Notes: generated by a model from the letters alone, not told the origin. A stretch of DNA of 18,125 bases from Bacteroidales bacterium (GCA_004554665.1 SFKY01000051.1:1-18125), one strand, 5' to 3'; shown: positions 8,453-16,317, counted from the first letter of the stretch. Translations and numbers: made by a program.

Positions 8453-9226
8453 ATGTTTTTCGATTTTGGCATAAAGGATATTATTGATATTTTCCTCGTC
8501 GCGGTGTTGCTTTACAACATCTACCGGCTGATGAAGGAGAGCCGGTCGCTCAATGTGTTTATCGGCATCATGGTGTTTGTGGTGTTGTGGCTCTTTGTTA
8601 GTCAGGTGTTAGAGATGCGCCTGCTCGGCAGTATCATGGACAAGTTGGTGAGCGTGGGTGTGCTGGCGCTCATCGTTCTCTTCCAGGAGGATATACGCAA
8701 GTTTCTCTATACGCTCGGTGCCCACCAGCGGTTCCGGAATCTGCTGCGCTTCTTCTCGTCGGACAAGAAGGAGGGTCAGGAGGACAAGGAGACCATCATG
8801 CCCATCGTCATGGCCTGCATGAGCATGGCCAAGGGCAAGGTGGGGGCGCTGATAGTCATAGAGCGTGCCACGCCGCTGGATGACATTGTAGACACAGGCG
8901 ACACGATAGATGCCAACATCAACCAGCGGCTTATCGAGAACATATTTTTCAAGAACTCCCCGCTGCACGATGGTGCGATGGTCATCTCCAAGAAGCGTGT
9001 CAAGGCCGCCGGATGTATTCTCCCTGTATCTCATGACATGGATATTCCCAAAGAACTGGGCTTGCGTCACCGTGCGGCGATGGGCATATCGCAGAGTTCT
9101 GATGCCATCGCTGTGGTGGTGTCTGAAGAGACGGGGCGTATCAGCATGGCAGTGAACGGCTCTTTCCGTCTTCGCCTCTCCGCGGAGGAGCTGGAGAGCC
9201 TGCTGACAAAGCTGATGGCGATGTAA
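8453..9226 (+). CDS. cdaA: Diadenylate cyclase CdaA (membrane-bound, makes c-di-AMP)
   Basis: Converts two ATP to cyclic di-AMP, a messenger for turgor, potassium and cell-wall control. 257 aa from the ATG at 8453; the open frame also allows a TTG two codons upstream. Three N-terminal hydrophobic segments (~10-26, 34-52, 64-78) anchor it in the inner membrane. The DAC domain follows with the catalytic DGA in LHDGAMV (173-175) and RHRAA (205-209), then AVVVSEETGRISMAVNG. The first position of the usual GTRHRAA reads GLRHRAA here. It lies downstream of folP, an arrangement I recall from other Bacteroidetes, 104 bases apart across a repeat tract and with no visible promoter of its own. The partner regulator CdaR is not adjacent. 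Confidence 0.93.
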   Translation: MFFDFGIKDIIDIFLVAVLLYNIYRLMKESRSLNVFIGIMVFVVLWLFVSQVLEMRLLGSIMDKLVSVGVLALIVLFQEDIRKFLYTLGAHQRFRNLLRFFSSDKKEGQEDKETIMPIVMACMSMAKGKVGALIVIERATPLDDIVDTGDTIDANINQRLIENIFFKNSPLHDGAMVISKKRVKAAGCILPVSHDMDIPKELGLRHRAAMGISQSSDAIAVVVSEETGRISMAVNGSFRLRLSAEELESLLTKLMAM

Positions 9227-9282
9227 GCGAAAAACCTTAGAGATTTTTGTACTGTCATGGCCATGATATGATAAAAAATTGC

Positions 9283-9290
9283 TACTTTTG
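9283..9290 (+). promoter_or_regulatory. -7 box of the pta-ackA promoter
   Basis: TACTTTTG fits TAnnTTTG; the predicted start near 9297 gives a leader of about 58 bases to the pta ATG. Confidence 0.6.
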
Positions 9291-9354
9291 CAATATCTAA
9301 ATGGCAAAGTGAGGGTTTCCCTAAACGACAACGAACTTTAATCATAAATAAACT

Positions 9355-10398
9355 ATGGATTTATTGCAACAAATTGTAGCGCGCGCTAAGGCAAACAAGC
9401 AGCGCATCGTGCTCCCCGAAGCAGAGGAGGAGCGCACTCTGAAAGCAGCCGACAAGGTGCTGGCTGACGACATCGCAGACCTTATCCTCATCGGTAACCC
9501 TGCCCATATCAAGTCGCTGGCAGAAGGCTGGGGCTTGACGCACATCGACAAGGCTACGATCGTGGATCCATTGGATAATCCCAAGTCGGAGGAGTATGCC
9601 GCCCTGCTGGCCGAAATCCGCAAGAAGAAGGGCATGACCATCGAACAGGCCCGCGAACTGGTGAAAAACAATCTCTACTTGGGCTGTATGATTATCAAGA
9701 CCGAGGGTGCCGACGGCCAGATCTCCGGCGCTCTCAGCACTACCGGCGACACCCTGCGCCCGGCTCTGCAGATTATCAAGTGTGCCCCCGGCATCTCGTG
9801 CGTGAGCGGCGCCATGTTGCTCATCACGGAGCAGAAACAGTTTGGCAAGGATGGAGTGGTCGTCATGGGCGACGTGGCCGTGACTCCCAACCCCACGGCA
9901 GACCAGTTGGCACAGATAGCCTATACCACGGCACAGACTGCCCACAGCGTGGCAGGTATCGAGGAGCCGCGCGTGGCCATGCTGAGCTTCTCGACCAAGG
10001 GGAGCGCCAAAGACCCCATCGACAAGGCTACCGGCAAGAGTGTGTATATCATAGACAAGGTAATCGAGGCTACCCAGCTGGCCAAGGAGAAATATCCGGA
10101 GCTGAAGGTGGACGGCGAGATGCAGGCAGATGCAGCCCTCGTTCCCTCGGTGGCTGAGAAGAAAGCCAAGGGTTCTGAGATTGCCGGCAAGGCTAATGTG
10201 CTGATTGCTCCCAACTTGGAAGTGGGCAACATCGGCTACAAACTGGTACAGCGTCTGGGTGGTGCCGTGGCCATCGGTCCTATCCTCCAGGGTATCGCAC
10301 GTCCGGTAAACGACTTGAGCCGTGGTTGCTCGGTAGATGATATCTACTACATGGTGGCCATCACCGCCTGCCAGGCACAGGATGCCAAGAAAGACTAA
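9355..10398 (+). CDS. pta: Phosphate acetyltransferase Pta
   Basis: Converts acetyl-CoA and phosphate to acetyl phosphate and CoA, the first step of the acetate-forming ATP pathway. 347 aa, the short class I form without the extra N-terminal domains of enterobacterial Pta. Visible motifs: RIVLPEAEEERTLKAA (17-32), TEGADGQISGALSTTGDTLRPALQ within 116-139, GDVAVTPNPTADQLAQIA (172-189), EVGNIGYKLVQRLGGAVAIGP, and the C-terminal LSRGCSVDDIYYMVAI. A 39-base gap to ackA without promoter or hairpin marks an operon. Confidence 0.95.
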   Translation: MDLLQQIVARAKANKQRIVLPEAEEERTLKAADKVLADDIADLILIGNPAHIKSLAEGWGLTHIDKATIVDPLDNPKSEEYAALLAEIRKKKGMTIEQARELVKNNLYLGCMIIKTEGADGQISGALSTTGDTLRPALQIIKCAPGISCVSGAMLLITEQKQFGKDGVVVMGDVAVTPNPTADQLAQIAYTTAQTAHSVAGIEEPRVAMLSFSTKGSAKDPIDKATGKSVYIIDKVIEATQLAKEKYPELKVDGEMQADAALVPSVAEKKAKGSEIAGKANVLIAPNLEVGNIGYKLVQRLGGAVAIGPILQGIARPVNDLSRGCSVDDIYYMVAITACQAQDAKKD

Positions 10399-10437
10399 TG
10401 TAATAACGTCAAATCCCTATTATAAAAACTGACATTC

Positions 10438-11640
10438 ATGATAGTATTAGTATTGAATTGCGGCAGCAGCTCTATCAAGTACAAGCTCTATGATATGAGT
10501 GACGAGAGCGTGCTGGCCCAGGGTGGTGCTGAACGTATCGGTCTCGACAATGCCTTCGTCAAAGTGACGCTCAAAGACGGCTCCAAGGAGAAGGTGATGC
10601 ATGATATGCCCGACCACAAAGAGGGCGTGAAGTTTGTGTTCCAACTCTTGCTCGACCCCAAATATGGTGCGCTGAAGAGCCTCGACCAGATCGACGCGGT
10701 GGGTCACCGTATCGTGCAGGGTGGCGACCTCTTCGAGAAGAGCTGCATCGTCACCAAGGAGGTGGAGGACGGCATCGAGAGCCTCTGCGACTTGGCTCCT
10801 GTGCACAATGCTGGACATCTGCGCGGCATCCGTGCCGTGGATGCGCTCATGCCCGATACCCCGCAGGTGACAGTGTTTGACAATGCGTTCCACTCTACCA
10901 TGCCCGCCCATGCTTATCTGTACGCCGTGCCTTACGAACTGTACGAGAAATATCATGTGCGTCGCTATGGCTTCCACGGAACGAGCCATCGCTACGTGTC
11001 GCAGCGTGTGTGCGACTTCCTCGGCGTGGACATCAAGACGCAGAAGATCATCACCTGCCATATCGGCAACGGTGCCTCGATGGCAGCCGTCATGTATGGC
11101 AAGGTGATTGATACCACGATGGGACTTACACCGCTTGCCGGCCTGATGATGGGTTCGCGCAGCGGCGACATTGACCCCTCTGCTGTGACCTACCTGATGG
11201 AGAAACTCGGCAAGACACCGCAGGAGATGGCCGAATATCTCAACAAGGAGAGCGGTGTGCTGGGTATTTCCGGCCTGAGCTCAGATATGCGCGAGGTGGA
11301 GAGCGCCGACAAGGAAGGCAACGAGCGTGCCAAACTGGCACTGGCCATGTACAACTACCGCATCAAGAAGTATATCGGCGCATACGCAGCAGCCATGAAC
11401 GGTGTGGACATCATCGTCTGGACTGCCGGTGTGGGTGAGAACCAGGAGGGTGTGCGCTGGGATTCGTGCACAGGTCTCGAATACTTGGGCGTGAAGATGG
11501 ACAAGGAGCGCAACCACTGCCGCGGCGTGGAGCAAGTGCTCTCTGCCGACGATTCTAAGGTGAAAGTGGTGATGATACCCACCGATGAGGAGATTGTCAT
11601 CGCACGCGATACCGTGGAATTGGTTTCGCAGAGCAAGTAA
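10438..11640 (+). CDS. ackA: Acetate kinase AckA
   Basis: Transfers phosphate from acetyl phosphate to ADP, giving acetate and ATP. 400 aa, standard length. All residues known as catalytic from Methanosarcina acetate kinase sit at the same numbers: Asn7 (LNCGSSS), Arg91 (GHRIVQGG), Asp148 (VFDNAFHSTMP), His180 (GFHGTSH), Arg241 (GSRSGDIDP) and Glu384 (PTDEEIVIARDT). VFDNAFHS replaces the commoner VFDTAFHQ next to Asp148. Second gene of the pta-ackA operon, closed by the hairpin at 11679-11718. Confidence 0.97.
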   Translation: MIVLVLNCGSSSIKYKLYDMSDESVLAQGGAERIGLDNAFVKVTLKDGSKEKVMHDMPDHKEGVKFVFQLLLDPKYGALKSLDQIDAVGHRIVQGGDLFEKSCIVTKEVEDGIESLCDLAPVHNAGHLRGIRAVDALMPDTPQVTVFDNAFHSTMPAHAYLYAVPYELYEKYHVRRYGFHGTSHRYVSQRVCDFLGVDIKTQKIITCHIGNGASMAAVMYGKVIDTTMGLTPLAGLMMGSRSGDIDPSAVTYLMEKLGKTPQEMAEYLNKESGVLGISGLSSDMREVESADKEGNERAKLALAMYNYRIKKYIGAYAAAMNGVDIIVWTAGVGENQEGVRWDSCTGLEYLGVKMDKERNHCRGVEQVLSADDSKVKVVMIPTDEEIVIARDTVELVSQSK

Positions 11641-11678
11641 GGCGGTAGCTTGCCAAGGGTAAGAACCACTAAACAGGA

Positions 11679-11718
11679 AAAGGGTAAAGATGATGGGAAC
11701 TCCACATCTTTACCCTTT
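11679..11718. terminator. Terminator between ackA and fucP
   Basis: A 14-base perfect stem (11679-11692 AAAGGGTAAAGATG with 11705-11718) and a 12-base loop. The T-rich run TTTCTTC follows on the plus strand. As the outer arm bases are A/T runs, it can also serve fucP, which converges from the right and ends 58 bases away. Confidence 0.75.
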
Positions 11719-11775
11719 CTTCATTTCCAACGATTGATGTTGTTTATTAGGTGCGCTTATAACCGTTTCTTGTCT

Positions 11776-13068
11776 TTATTTCAGACTGGCGCGGTATTGT
11801 CTGATACCGTAAGTAAATACCACGATGAAGCAAATCAGCGGCAATGCATACGATACATTCACAGCCGGATGTCCGCAGATGGTACCCATGTCGATCACCA
11901 AGCCCTGCAAGGGGGGCATGATGGCACCGCCCACGATGGCCATTACCAAGAAGGCTGCGCCCAGACTGGCATCCTCTGCCTTGACATTCTCCAAGGCAAT
12001 GCCATAAATGGTGGGGAACATGAGCGACATAAACACACTGATGCCTACCAGACAGTACAGACCGGTCATGCCGACAAACAGGATGGAGCCCGCGGCACAG
12101 ATGGCGGCTCCTGTGGCAAAGATGGCCAGCAGCAGGCGGGTGTTGACGTACTTCATCAGGAATGTGCTGATAAAGCGGCCGGTAAGAAACAGTACCATCG
12201 CCACGATGTTGTACATCTGGGCGGTGGCCTTGGTGATACCCAAGTGGCCGGCGTACTGGATAATGAATGTCCACGTCATGATCTGGGCGGCCACGTAAAA
12301 CATCTGGGTAACCACGCCTTCCTTGTAGGCGCTGTTGTGCCACAGGTTGCGTAGTGTATCCTTTACCTTACTCTGCTCTCCGTGGCTCTCGGTGCGGGGC
12401 ATCTTGGTTAGGGCGATGACTACCAGCATCACCACCACCACCAGGCCGATGACTACGTACGGGTCGCGGATGACAGCCAAGTCGTGCAGTCTGATATTTG
12501 CTTTCTCTGCCTCGGAGAGGGTGGGGAATATGATGGCACCGGCGGCATCACGCTTGTCGGAGATGAGTTGTGGCAGCACAATCAGTGAAGCCACGGCCAT
12601 ACCGCTGAGCGAGCCCATCGGGTTGAATGCCTGTGAGAGATTAAGTCTTCTCGTTGAGGTCTCCTTGCTGCCCAGTGAGAGGATAAAGGGGTTGGCTGTG
12701 GTCTCCAAGAATGCCAGGCCGAACGTGAGGATGTACAACGAGATGCAGAAGAACGAGAACTCCTGGTTGGCAGCGGCAGGAATAAAGAGGAAAGCACCTA
12801 CCGCGTACAGTGAAAGTCCCAGCAGGATACCGCTCTTGTAGCTGTACTTGCGGATGAAGAGGGCTGCCGGGATGGCCATCGTGGCGTAGCCGCCGTAGAA
12901 GGCAAACTGTACGAGCGAGGCTTTGGCGGCGGAGATTTCCATGACCGTCTGGAAGGCGGCAACCATCGGGTTGGTGATATCATTGGCAAAGCCCCAGAGC
13001 GCAAACAGGGTCGTGATGAGAATAAAGGTAACGAGGTATTTTTTTTCTACGAGTTTGGTCTTCTCCAT
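11776..13068 (-). CDS. fucP: L-fucose:H+ symporter FucP (MFS)
   Basis: Major facilitator family permease that takes up L-fucose with a proton. 430 aa, about 12 hydrophobic segments. Proton- and sugar-binding positions known from E. coli FucP have counterparts: Asp30 in LWGFANDITNPMVAAFQ (E. coli Asp46) and Glu121 in LETTANPFI (E. coli Glu135); SQAFNPMGS also matches the family. The N-terminal half ends with an insertion around SDKRDAAGAIIFPTLSEAEK. It follows fucI on the same strand with a 100-base gap that holds a strong hairpin and no -7 box, so both are probably co-transcribed from the fucI promoter. Related permeases of this subfamily can carry glucose or galactose; the fucI neighbour favours fucose. 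Confidence 0.93.
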   Translation of the reverse strand: MEKTKLVEKKYLVTFILITTLFALWGFANDITNPMVAAFQTVMEISAAKASLVQFAFYGGYATMAIPAALFIRKYSYKSGILLGLSLYAVGAFLFIPAAANQEFSFFCISLYILTFGLAFLETTANPFILSLGSKETSTRRLNLSQAFNPMGSLSGMAVASLIVLPQLISDKRDAAGAIIFPTLSEAEKANIRLHDLAVIRDPYVVIGLVVVVMLVVIALTKMPRTESHGEQSKVKDTLRNLWHNSAYKEGVVTQMFYVAAQIMTWTFIIQYAGHLGITKATAQMYNIVAMVLFLTGRFISTFLMKYVNTRLLLAIFATGAAICAAGSILFVGMTGLYCLVGISVFMSLMFPTIYGIALENVKAEDASLGAAFLVMAIVGGAIMPPLQGLVIDMGTICGHPAVNVSYALPLICFIVVFTYGIRQYRASLK

Positions 13069-13093
13069 AGAGGTTTTCGGTTTTTAGAAACAT

Positions 13094-13126
13094 TCCGATA
13101 CCAGGGAAGAAGACCCTGGTATCGGA
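13094..13126 (-). promoter_or_regulatory. Strong intercistronic hairpin between fucI and fucP
   Basis: Perfect 13-base stem (13094-13106 with 13114-13126, core CCGATACCAGGG) and a 7-base loop. On the minus strand it is followed by AATGTTTC, only a weak U-run, so it is more likely a partial terminator or an RNA stability/processing element than a full stop. It would lower fucP expression relative to fucI. Confidence 0.65.
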
Positions 13127-13168
13127 TATGTTAGTGGATGATAGATTGGCTATAAGGTTCCTGTCTGC

Positions 13169-14944
13169 TTATTTGTAGATAGGACCGAAGTTTTCGCAAG
13201 CACGATAGTCAGCTCCCTCCTTGTCCATACCGAAGGCATTCCATGCTGCGGGACGGAAGATGTCCTCGTCAGCCACGTTGTGCATGCAGACGGGGATGCG
13301 GAGGATAGAGGCCAGTGTGATGACGTCGGCACCAATGTGTCCGTAGGCAATAGCTCCGTGGTTGGCACCCCAGTTGTTCATTACCGAGTACACGTCCTTG
13401 AAAGCATCGCGTGTCGGATCGAGACGGGGAACGAACCATGTAGTGGGCCATGTCTTGTCGGTACGCTTGTTGAGTACGTCGTGGATTTCGGGATCCAGGT
13501 CTACAGACCATCCCTCTGCAATCTGCAGCACGGGGCCGAGACCCTTGACACGGTTCACACGCATCATTGTCATAGGCATGCCGCCCTTGGTGAGGAAGTT
13601 GGAAGAGAAACCGCCGCCACGGAAGTAGTCTCTATCTGCCGGATACCATGTGGTGGCTTTGAGACAAGCCTCGACATCGGCCTCTGTCATCTCCCAGGGG
13701 TGCTTCATGGTGGCGTTGCCCTCGGCATCGGTCATGGCTCCAGTAGCGTCGAGAGTCGTAGCACCCGAGTTGATGAGATGGATAAATCCGCCTGCTGCCA
13801 TACCTGTAGCTTCCTTGCCAGTCACGCGCTTCACGGCTTCAGGGCTCCAGTAGGTACGGATGTCGGAGAACATCACACCCTTGTTGGTGAGCAGGTGGCC
13901 GAAGAGCATCGCTACACCGTTCAGCGCGTCGTTCTCGGTAGCCAATACGTTAGCTTCGCGGATGCCGTTCCAGTCGAACGAGGTACACATCAGTGCCTCA
14001 GGGAAGTCGAAGTTGGGCTTGTAGTCAGTCCACTGGCGCTGTCCCTGCACACCGCCGAGGATGGCGTTGTGTCCTAAAGACTCCTCCTTGAATCCCAGTT
14101 CGAGCAGTCTGGGATTGCCGTGCATGAGGTCGTTGATGATCATCATGTTCTTGACGGTGAACTCCCAGTCCTCGTCCTTCTGTTCACGGGTCTTGGCCTT
14201 GCCCTTCTCAACGTTGTAGTCGCGGCCCTCGTTGCACTTGCAGTATTTCTCTGTCCATGCCATCGCCTTCTTGTACTCCTCGGGGTCGTAGATGCCCTCT
14301 TCCACGCGGCGCAGAATCTCTACCAAGTCCACGTACTCGGTACGCATGCCGAGGTAATCCTGGAAGAAGTCGGCGTCGACGATACTGCCGGCGATACCCA
14401 TACAGGTGTTACCCATGCTCAGATAGCTCTTGCCGCGCATGGTAGCCACAGCCTGAGCGGCGCGGGCAAAGCGCAGAATCTTCTCGGCCACGTCGGCGGG
14501 GATGGTGTTGTCTTCCAGATCCTGCACGTCGTGTCCGTAGATGCCGAAAGCGGGCAGACCCTTCTGTGCGTGTGCGGCCAGTACGGCAGCCAGATACACT
14601 GCACCTGGGCGCTCTGTGCCGTTAAAGCCCCATACAGCCTTGGGATAATGCGGGTTCATGTCCATGGTTTCGGAGCCGTAGCACCAGCAAGAAGTCACGG
14701 TGATGGTGCTACCCACGCCCTCGCGCTCAAACTTCTCGGCGCAGGCAGCGCTCTCTGCCACGCGGCCGATGGTGCCGTCGGCGATGACACACTCCACCGG
14801 GGAGCCGTCTCCGTTTCTCAGATTGGTTGAAATGAGGTCTGCCACTGCGTGAGCCAGTGCCATAGTCTTGCCTTCCAGGCTCTCACGAACGCCTCCTTGA
14901 CGACCATCGATCGTCGGGCGAATACCAATTTTAGGATACTTCAT
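13169..14944 (-). CDS. fucI: L-fucose isomerase FucI
   Basis: Cytoplasmic Mn2+-dependent isomerase converting L-fucose to L-fuculose (also acts on D-arabinose in known members). 591 aa, the same length as E. coli FucI. The catalytic and metal residues fall at the same numbers: Glu337 (LATENDALNG), Asp361 (FSDIRTYWSPEAV) and His529 (NWGANHG; His528 in E. coli). Other family blocks are GIRPTIDGRQGGVRESLE, FRGGGFSSNFLTKGG and LQIAEGWSVDL. First gene of fucI-fucP, preceded by a leader of about 150 bases with structured elements. The kinase, aldolase and regulator genes of fucose use (fucK, fucA, fucR) are not in the window. Confidence 0.97.
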   Translation of the reverse strand: MKYPKIGIRPTIDGRQGGVRESLEGKTMALAHAVADLISTNLRNGDGSPVECVIADGTIGRVAESAACAEKFEREGVGSTITVTSCWCYGSETMDMNPHYPKAVWGFNGTERPGAVYLAAVLAAHAQKGLPAFGIYGHDVQDLEDNTIPADVAEKILRFARAAQAVATMRGKSYLSMGNTCMGIAGSIVDADFFQDYLGMRTEYVDLVEILRRVEEGIYDPEEYKKAMAWTEKYCKCNEGRDYNVEKGKAKTREQKDEDWEFTVKNMMIINDLMHGNPRLLELGFKEESLGHNAILGGVQGQRQWTDYKPNFDFPEALMCTSFDWNGIREANVLATENDALNGVAMLFGHLLTNKGVMFSDIRTYWSPEAVKRVTGKEATGMAAGGFIHLINSGATTLDATGAMTDAEGNATMKHPWEMTEADVEACLKATTWYPADRDYFRGGGFSSNFLTKGGMPMTMMRVNRVKGLGPVLQIAEGWSVDLDPEIHDVLNKRTDKTWPTTWFVPRLDPTRDAFKDVYSVMNNWGANHGAIAYGHIGADVITLASILRIPVCMHNVADEDIFRPAAWNAFGMDKEGADYRACENFGPIYK

Positions 14945-14960
14945 GGTTGTTGTCTTTTAG

Positions 14961-14987
14961 TTATGTTGTTTTTTGTATAGTGTTCAT
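14961..14987 (-). CDS. Candidate 8-aa leader peptide upstream of fucI
   Basis: ATG at 14987 down to TAA at 14963-14961, encoding MNTIQKTT. It is preceded by GGAGG (14998-14994), six bases from the ATG, a canonical Shine-Dalgarno of a kind almost absent before the other genes here. The stop lies 16 bases before the fucI ATG. No coding conservation can be judged from one sequence. Confidence 0.35.
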   Translation of the reverse strand: MNTIQKTT

Positions 14988-15000
14988 GTCAGTCCTCCAT

Positions 15001-15058
15001 GTCTGTGGCGGCCTTGTCTCCGGCATACAGAGTCATTGGCCACAGACCGTTGCTGTGG
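15001..15058 (-). promoter_or_regulatory. Alternative hairpins in the fucI leader
   Basis: In RNA order: segment 1 CCACAG (15058-15053), segment 2 GTCTGTGGC (15047-15039), segment 3 GCCACAGAC (15009-15001). Segment 2 can pair with 1 (6 bp, short loop) or with 3 (9 bp, 29-base loop), not both. The 2:3 hairpin ends two bases before the GGAGG of the mini-ORF. This is the layout of an RNA switch or attenuator, although no U-tract follows. Confidence 0.45.
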
Positions 15059-15070
15059 TAGATACAGGGA

Positions 15071-15087
15071 GTATGCCTTAGGCATAC
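15071..15087. promoter_or_regulatory. Operator-like palindrome at the fucI promoter
   Basis: GTATGCCTTAGGCATAC, perfect 8-base arms around one central base, starting about five bases downstream of the predicted transcription start. Position and symmetry suit a dimeric repressor. The Bacteroides fucose operon is controlled by a GntR-type FucR, but nothing here proves that it binds this site. Confidence 0.55.
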
Positions 15088-15097
15088 GTTCCGCAAA

Positions 15098-15105
15098 CAA
15101 AGATA
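15098..15105 (-). promoter_or_regulatory. -7 box of the fucI-fucP promoter
   Basis: TATCTTTG on the minus strand fits TAnnTTTG. The predicted start near 15092 gives a leader of about 148 bases, by far the longest in the window. Confidence 0.6.
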
Positions 15106-15162
15106 CCGCTTTTTTTGCTTTTGTCGTTGTTTTTCACACTATTTTATTATGTAATAAAAGTT

Positions 15163-15184
15163 AAAGCCCGCGTCGGCGGGCTTT
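15163..15184 (-). terminator. Rho-independent terminator of the DUF59-lpxH operon
   Basis: Stem AAAGCCCGC / GCGGGCTTT (15163-15171 with 15176-15184), loop of four bases, followed on the minus strand by AACTTTTATT. It lies 11 bases after the lpxH stop and isolates it from the fucI promoter. Confidence 0.85.
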
Positions 15185-15194
15185 GATGTGTGTC

Positions 15195-15959
15195 CTAAGG
15201 GCGACTCTCGCCCTCTACGTAGGTCTCCAAGAACATGTGTTCGCCGTCGAAAACGGCGTACGAGAACTGCCATATCCAATCTCCGAGAATCATCATGCGC
15301 GTCTTTCGGCTCAGCATCAGGTCCAGTTCGATATGCCTGTGCCCGTAGATGAAATAGTCTATGTCCTTGTGTCCTTGCAGATACTCCTTGGTGTAGCGCA
15401 CCAGAAACTCCCTGTCCTCGCCCATGTAGGGTGCCTCCTTGCCATCGGCGCGCTTGAGACGGCTATGCTTGGCCCAGGTGAGTCCGAGAGCCATGCCCCA
15501 GCGGGGATGGATGAAGTTGAGGAGACGCTGGCACGTGCGGTTATGGAACATGCGGCGCAGGAACCGGTATTTGGGGTCGGGGTCACCCAGCCCGTCGCCG
15601 TGGGCGAGGTAAAACACCTTGTCGTAGATTTCGGTAGTGAGCGGTGCCTTGTGGACGATGAGCCCGCACTCTTCTTCCAGATAGCCGTAGGTCCAGATGT
15701 CGTGGTTGCCGGTAAAGAAGTGTACCTCCACGCCCATGTCTGTCAGTTCGGAGAGCTTGCCGAGGAACCGTGTATAGCCTTTTGGCACCACGTAGCGGTA
15801 CTCGTTCCAGAAGTCGAACATGTCGCCCAGCAGATAGATGGCGGCCGCCTTGGTCTTGATGCTGTCGAGAAACCGCACCAGTCGCCGCTCTTGGGTGCGC
15901 CCGTGCGCAATGGCCCACGAGCCGAGGTGTGCGTCGGAGAGGAAATATACGTTCTTCAT
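15195..15959 (-). CDS. lpxH: UDP-2,3-diacylglucosamine diphosphatase LpxH
   Basis: Peripheral inner-membrane phosphoesterase that releases UMP from UDP-2,3-diacylglucosamine to give lipid X in lipid A synthesis. 254 aa from the ATG at 15959; an in-frame TTG at 15977 would overlap the upstream gene and is less likely. The calcineurin-like metal site is complete: Asp9/His11 (SDAHLGS), Asp46 (GDMFDFW), Asn85-His86 (GNHD), His120 (AHGDG) and His207/His209 (GHRH). The middle segment RRMFHNRTCQRLLNFIHPRWGM fits the lid region of Bacteroidetes LpxH. It starts 10 bases after the stop of the DUF59 gene, so the two form an operon. Confidence 0.93.
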   Translation of the reverse strand: MKNVYFLSDAHLGSWAIAHGRTQERRLVRFLDSIKTKAAAIYLLGDMFDFWNEYRYVVPKGYTRFLGKLSELTDMGVEVHFFTGNHDIWTYGYLEEECGLIVHKAPLTTEIYDKVFYLAHGDGLGDPDPKYRFLRRMFHNRTCQRLLNFIHPRWGMALGLTWAKHSRLKRADGKEAPYMGEDREFLVRYTKEYLQGHKDIDYFIYGHRHIELDLMLSRKTRMMILGDWIWQFSYAVFDGEHMFLETYVEGESRP

Positions 15960-15969
15960 CGTCTTCTGA

Positions 15970-16290
15970 TCAGTCAAATCCCAGTTCTACCCGTGCCTCT
16001 TCGCTCATCATGCTCTGGTCCCATACGGGGTCGAAGACCAGATTGATGGTGGCCGACTTCACTTCTTCCAGACTCTCTATCTTGGTGCGTACGTCCTCGA
16101 GGATGAAATCGGCTGCCGGACACGATGGGGCCGTGAACGTCATGTCCACTTCCACGGTGTGGTCATCGCGTACATCCACCTTGTAGATCATTCCTAAGTT
16201 CCAGATATCTACCGGAATCTCCGGGTCGTACACCGTCTTCAGCACGTCAACGATGCGTTCTTCTATGCGGGTCTTCTCTTCTTGTGTCAT
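15970..16290 (-). CDS. DUF59 / MIP18-type iron-sulfur cluster assembly protein (SufT-like)
   Basis: 106 aa from the ATG at 16290. The frame is open to a TTG at 16323, but that lies upstream of the promoter box at 16317-16310, so it cannot be the start. The family signature is clear: VLKTVYDPEIPVDIWNLGMIY (residues ~17-35) and TFTAPSCPAADFILEDV with the conserved Cys57. Members of this family help load Fe-S clusters on target proteins. It is a stand-alone domain here, without the suf genes. First gene of the unit with lpxH; with a start near 16304 the leader is only about 13 bases. Confidence 0.9.
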   Translation of the reverse strand: MTQEEKTRIEERIVDVLKTVYDPEIPVDIWNLGMIYKVDVRDDHTVEVDMTFTAPSCPAADFILEDVRTKIESLEEVKSATINLVFDPVWDQSMMSEEARVELGFD

Positions 16291-16309
16291 ATCAACAATA
16301 TCTTTTACG

Positions 16310-16317
16310 CAAAGGTA
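16310..16317 (-). promoter_or_regulatory. -7 box of the DUF59-lpxH promoter
   Basis: TACCTTTG on the minus strand fits TAnnTTTG. A 14-base palindrome (TTCGATTCATCGAA, 16327-16340) lies just upstream in the spacer region and could be an operator, though it is short and AT-rich. Confidence 0.55.

Noticed and set aside
11776..11776. Possible frameshift or loss in fucP from several long overlapping frames
   Set aside because: The 430-codon frame is intact from start to stop with full MFS features; the other frames are shadows.
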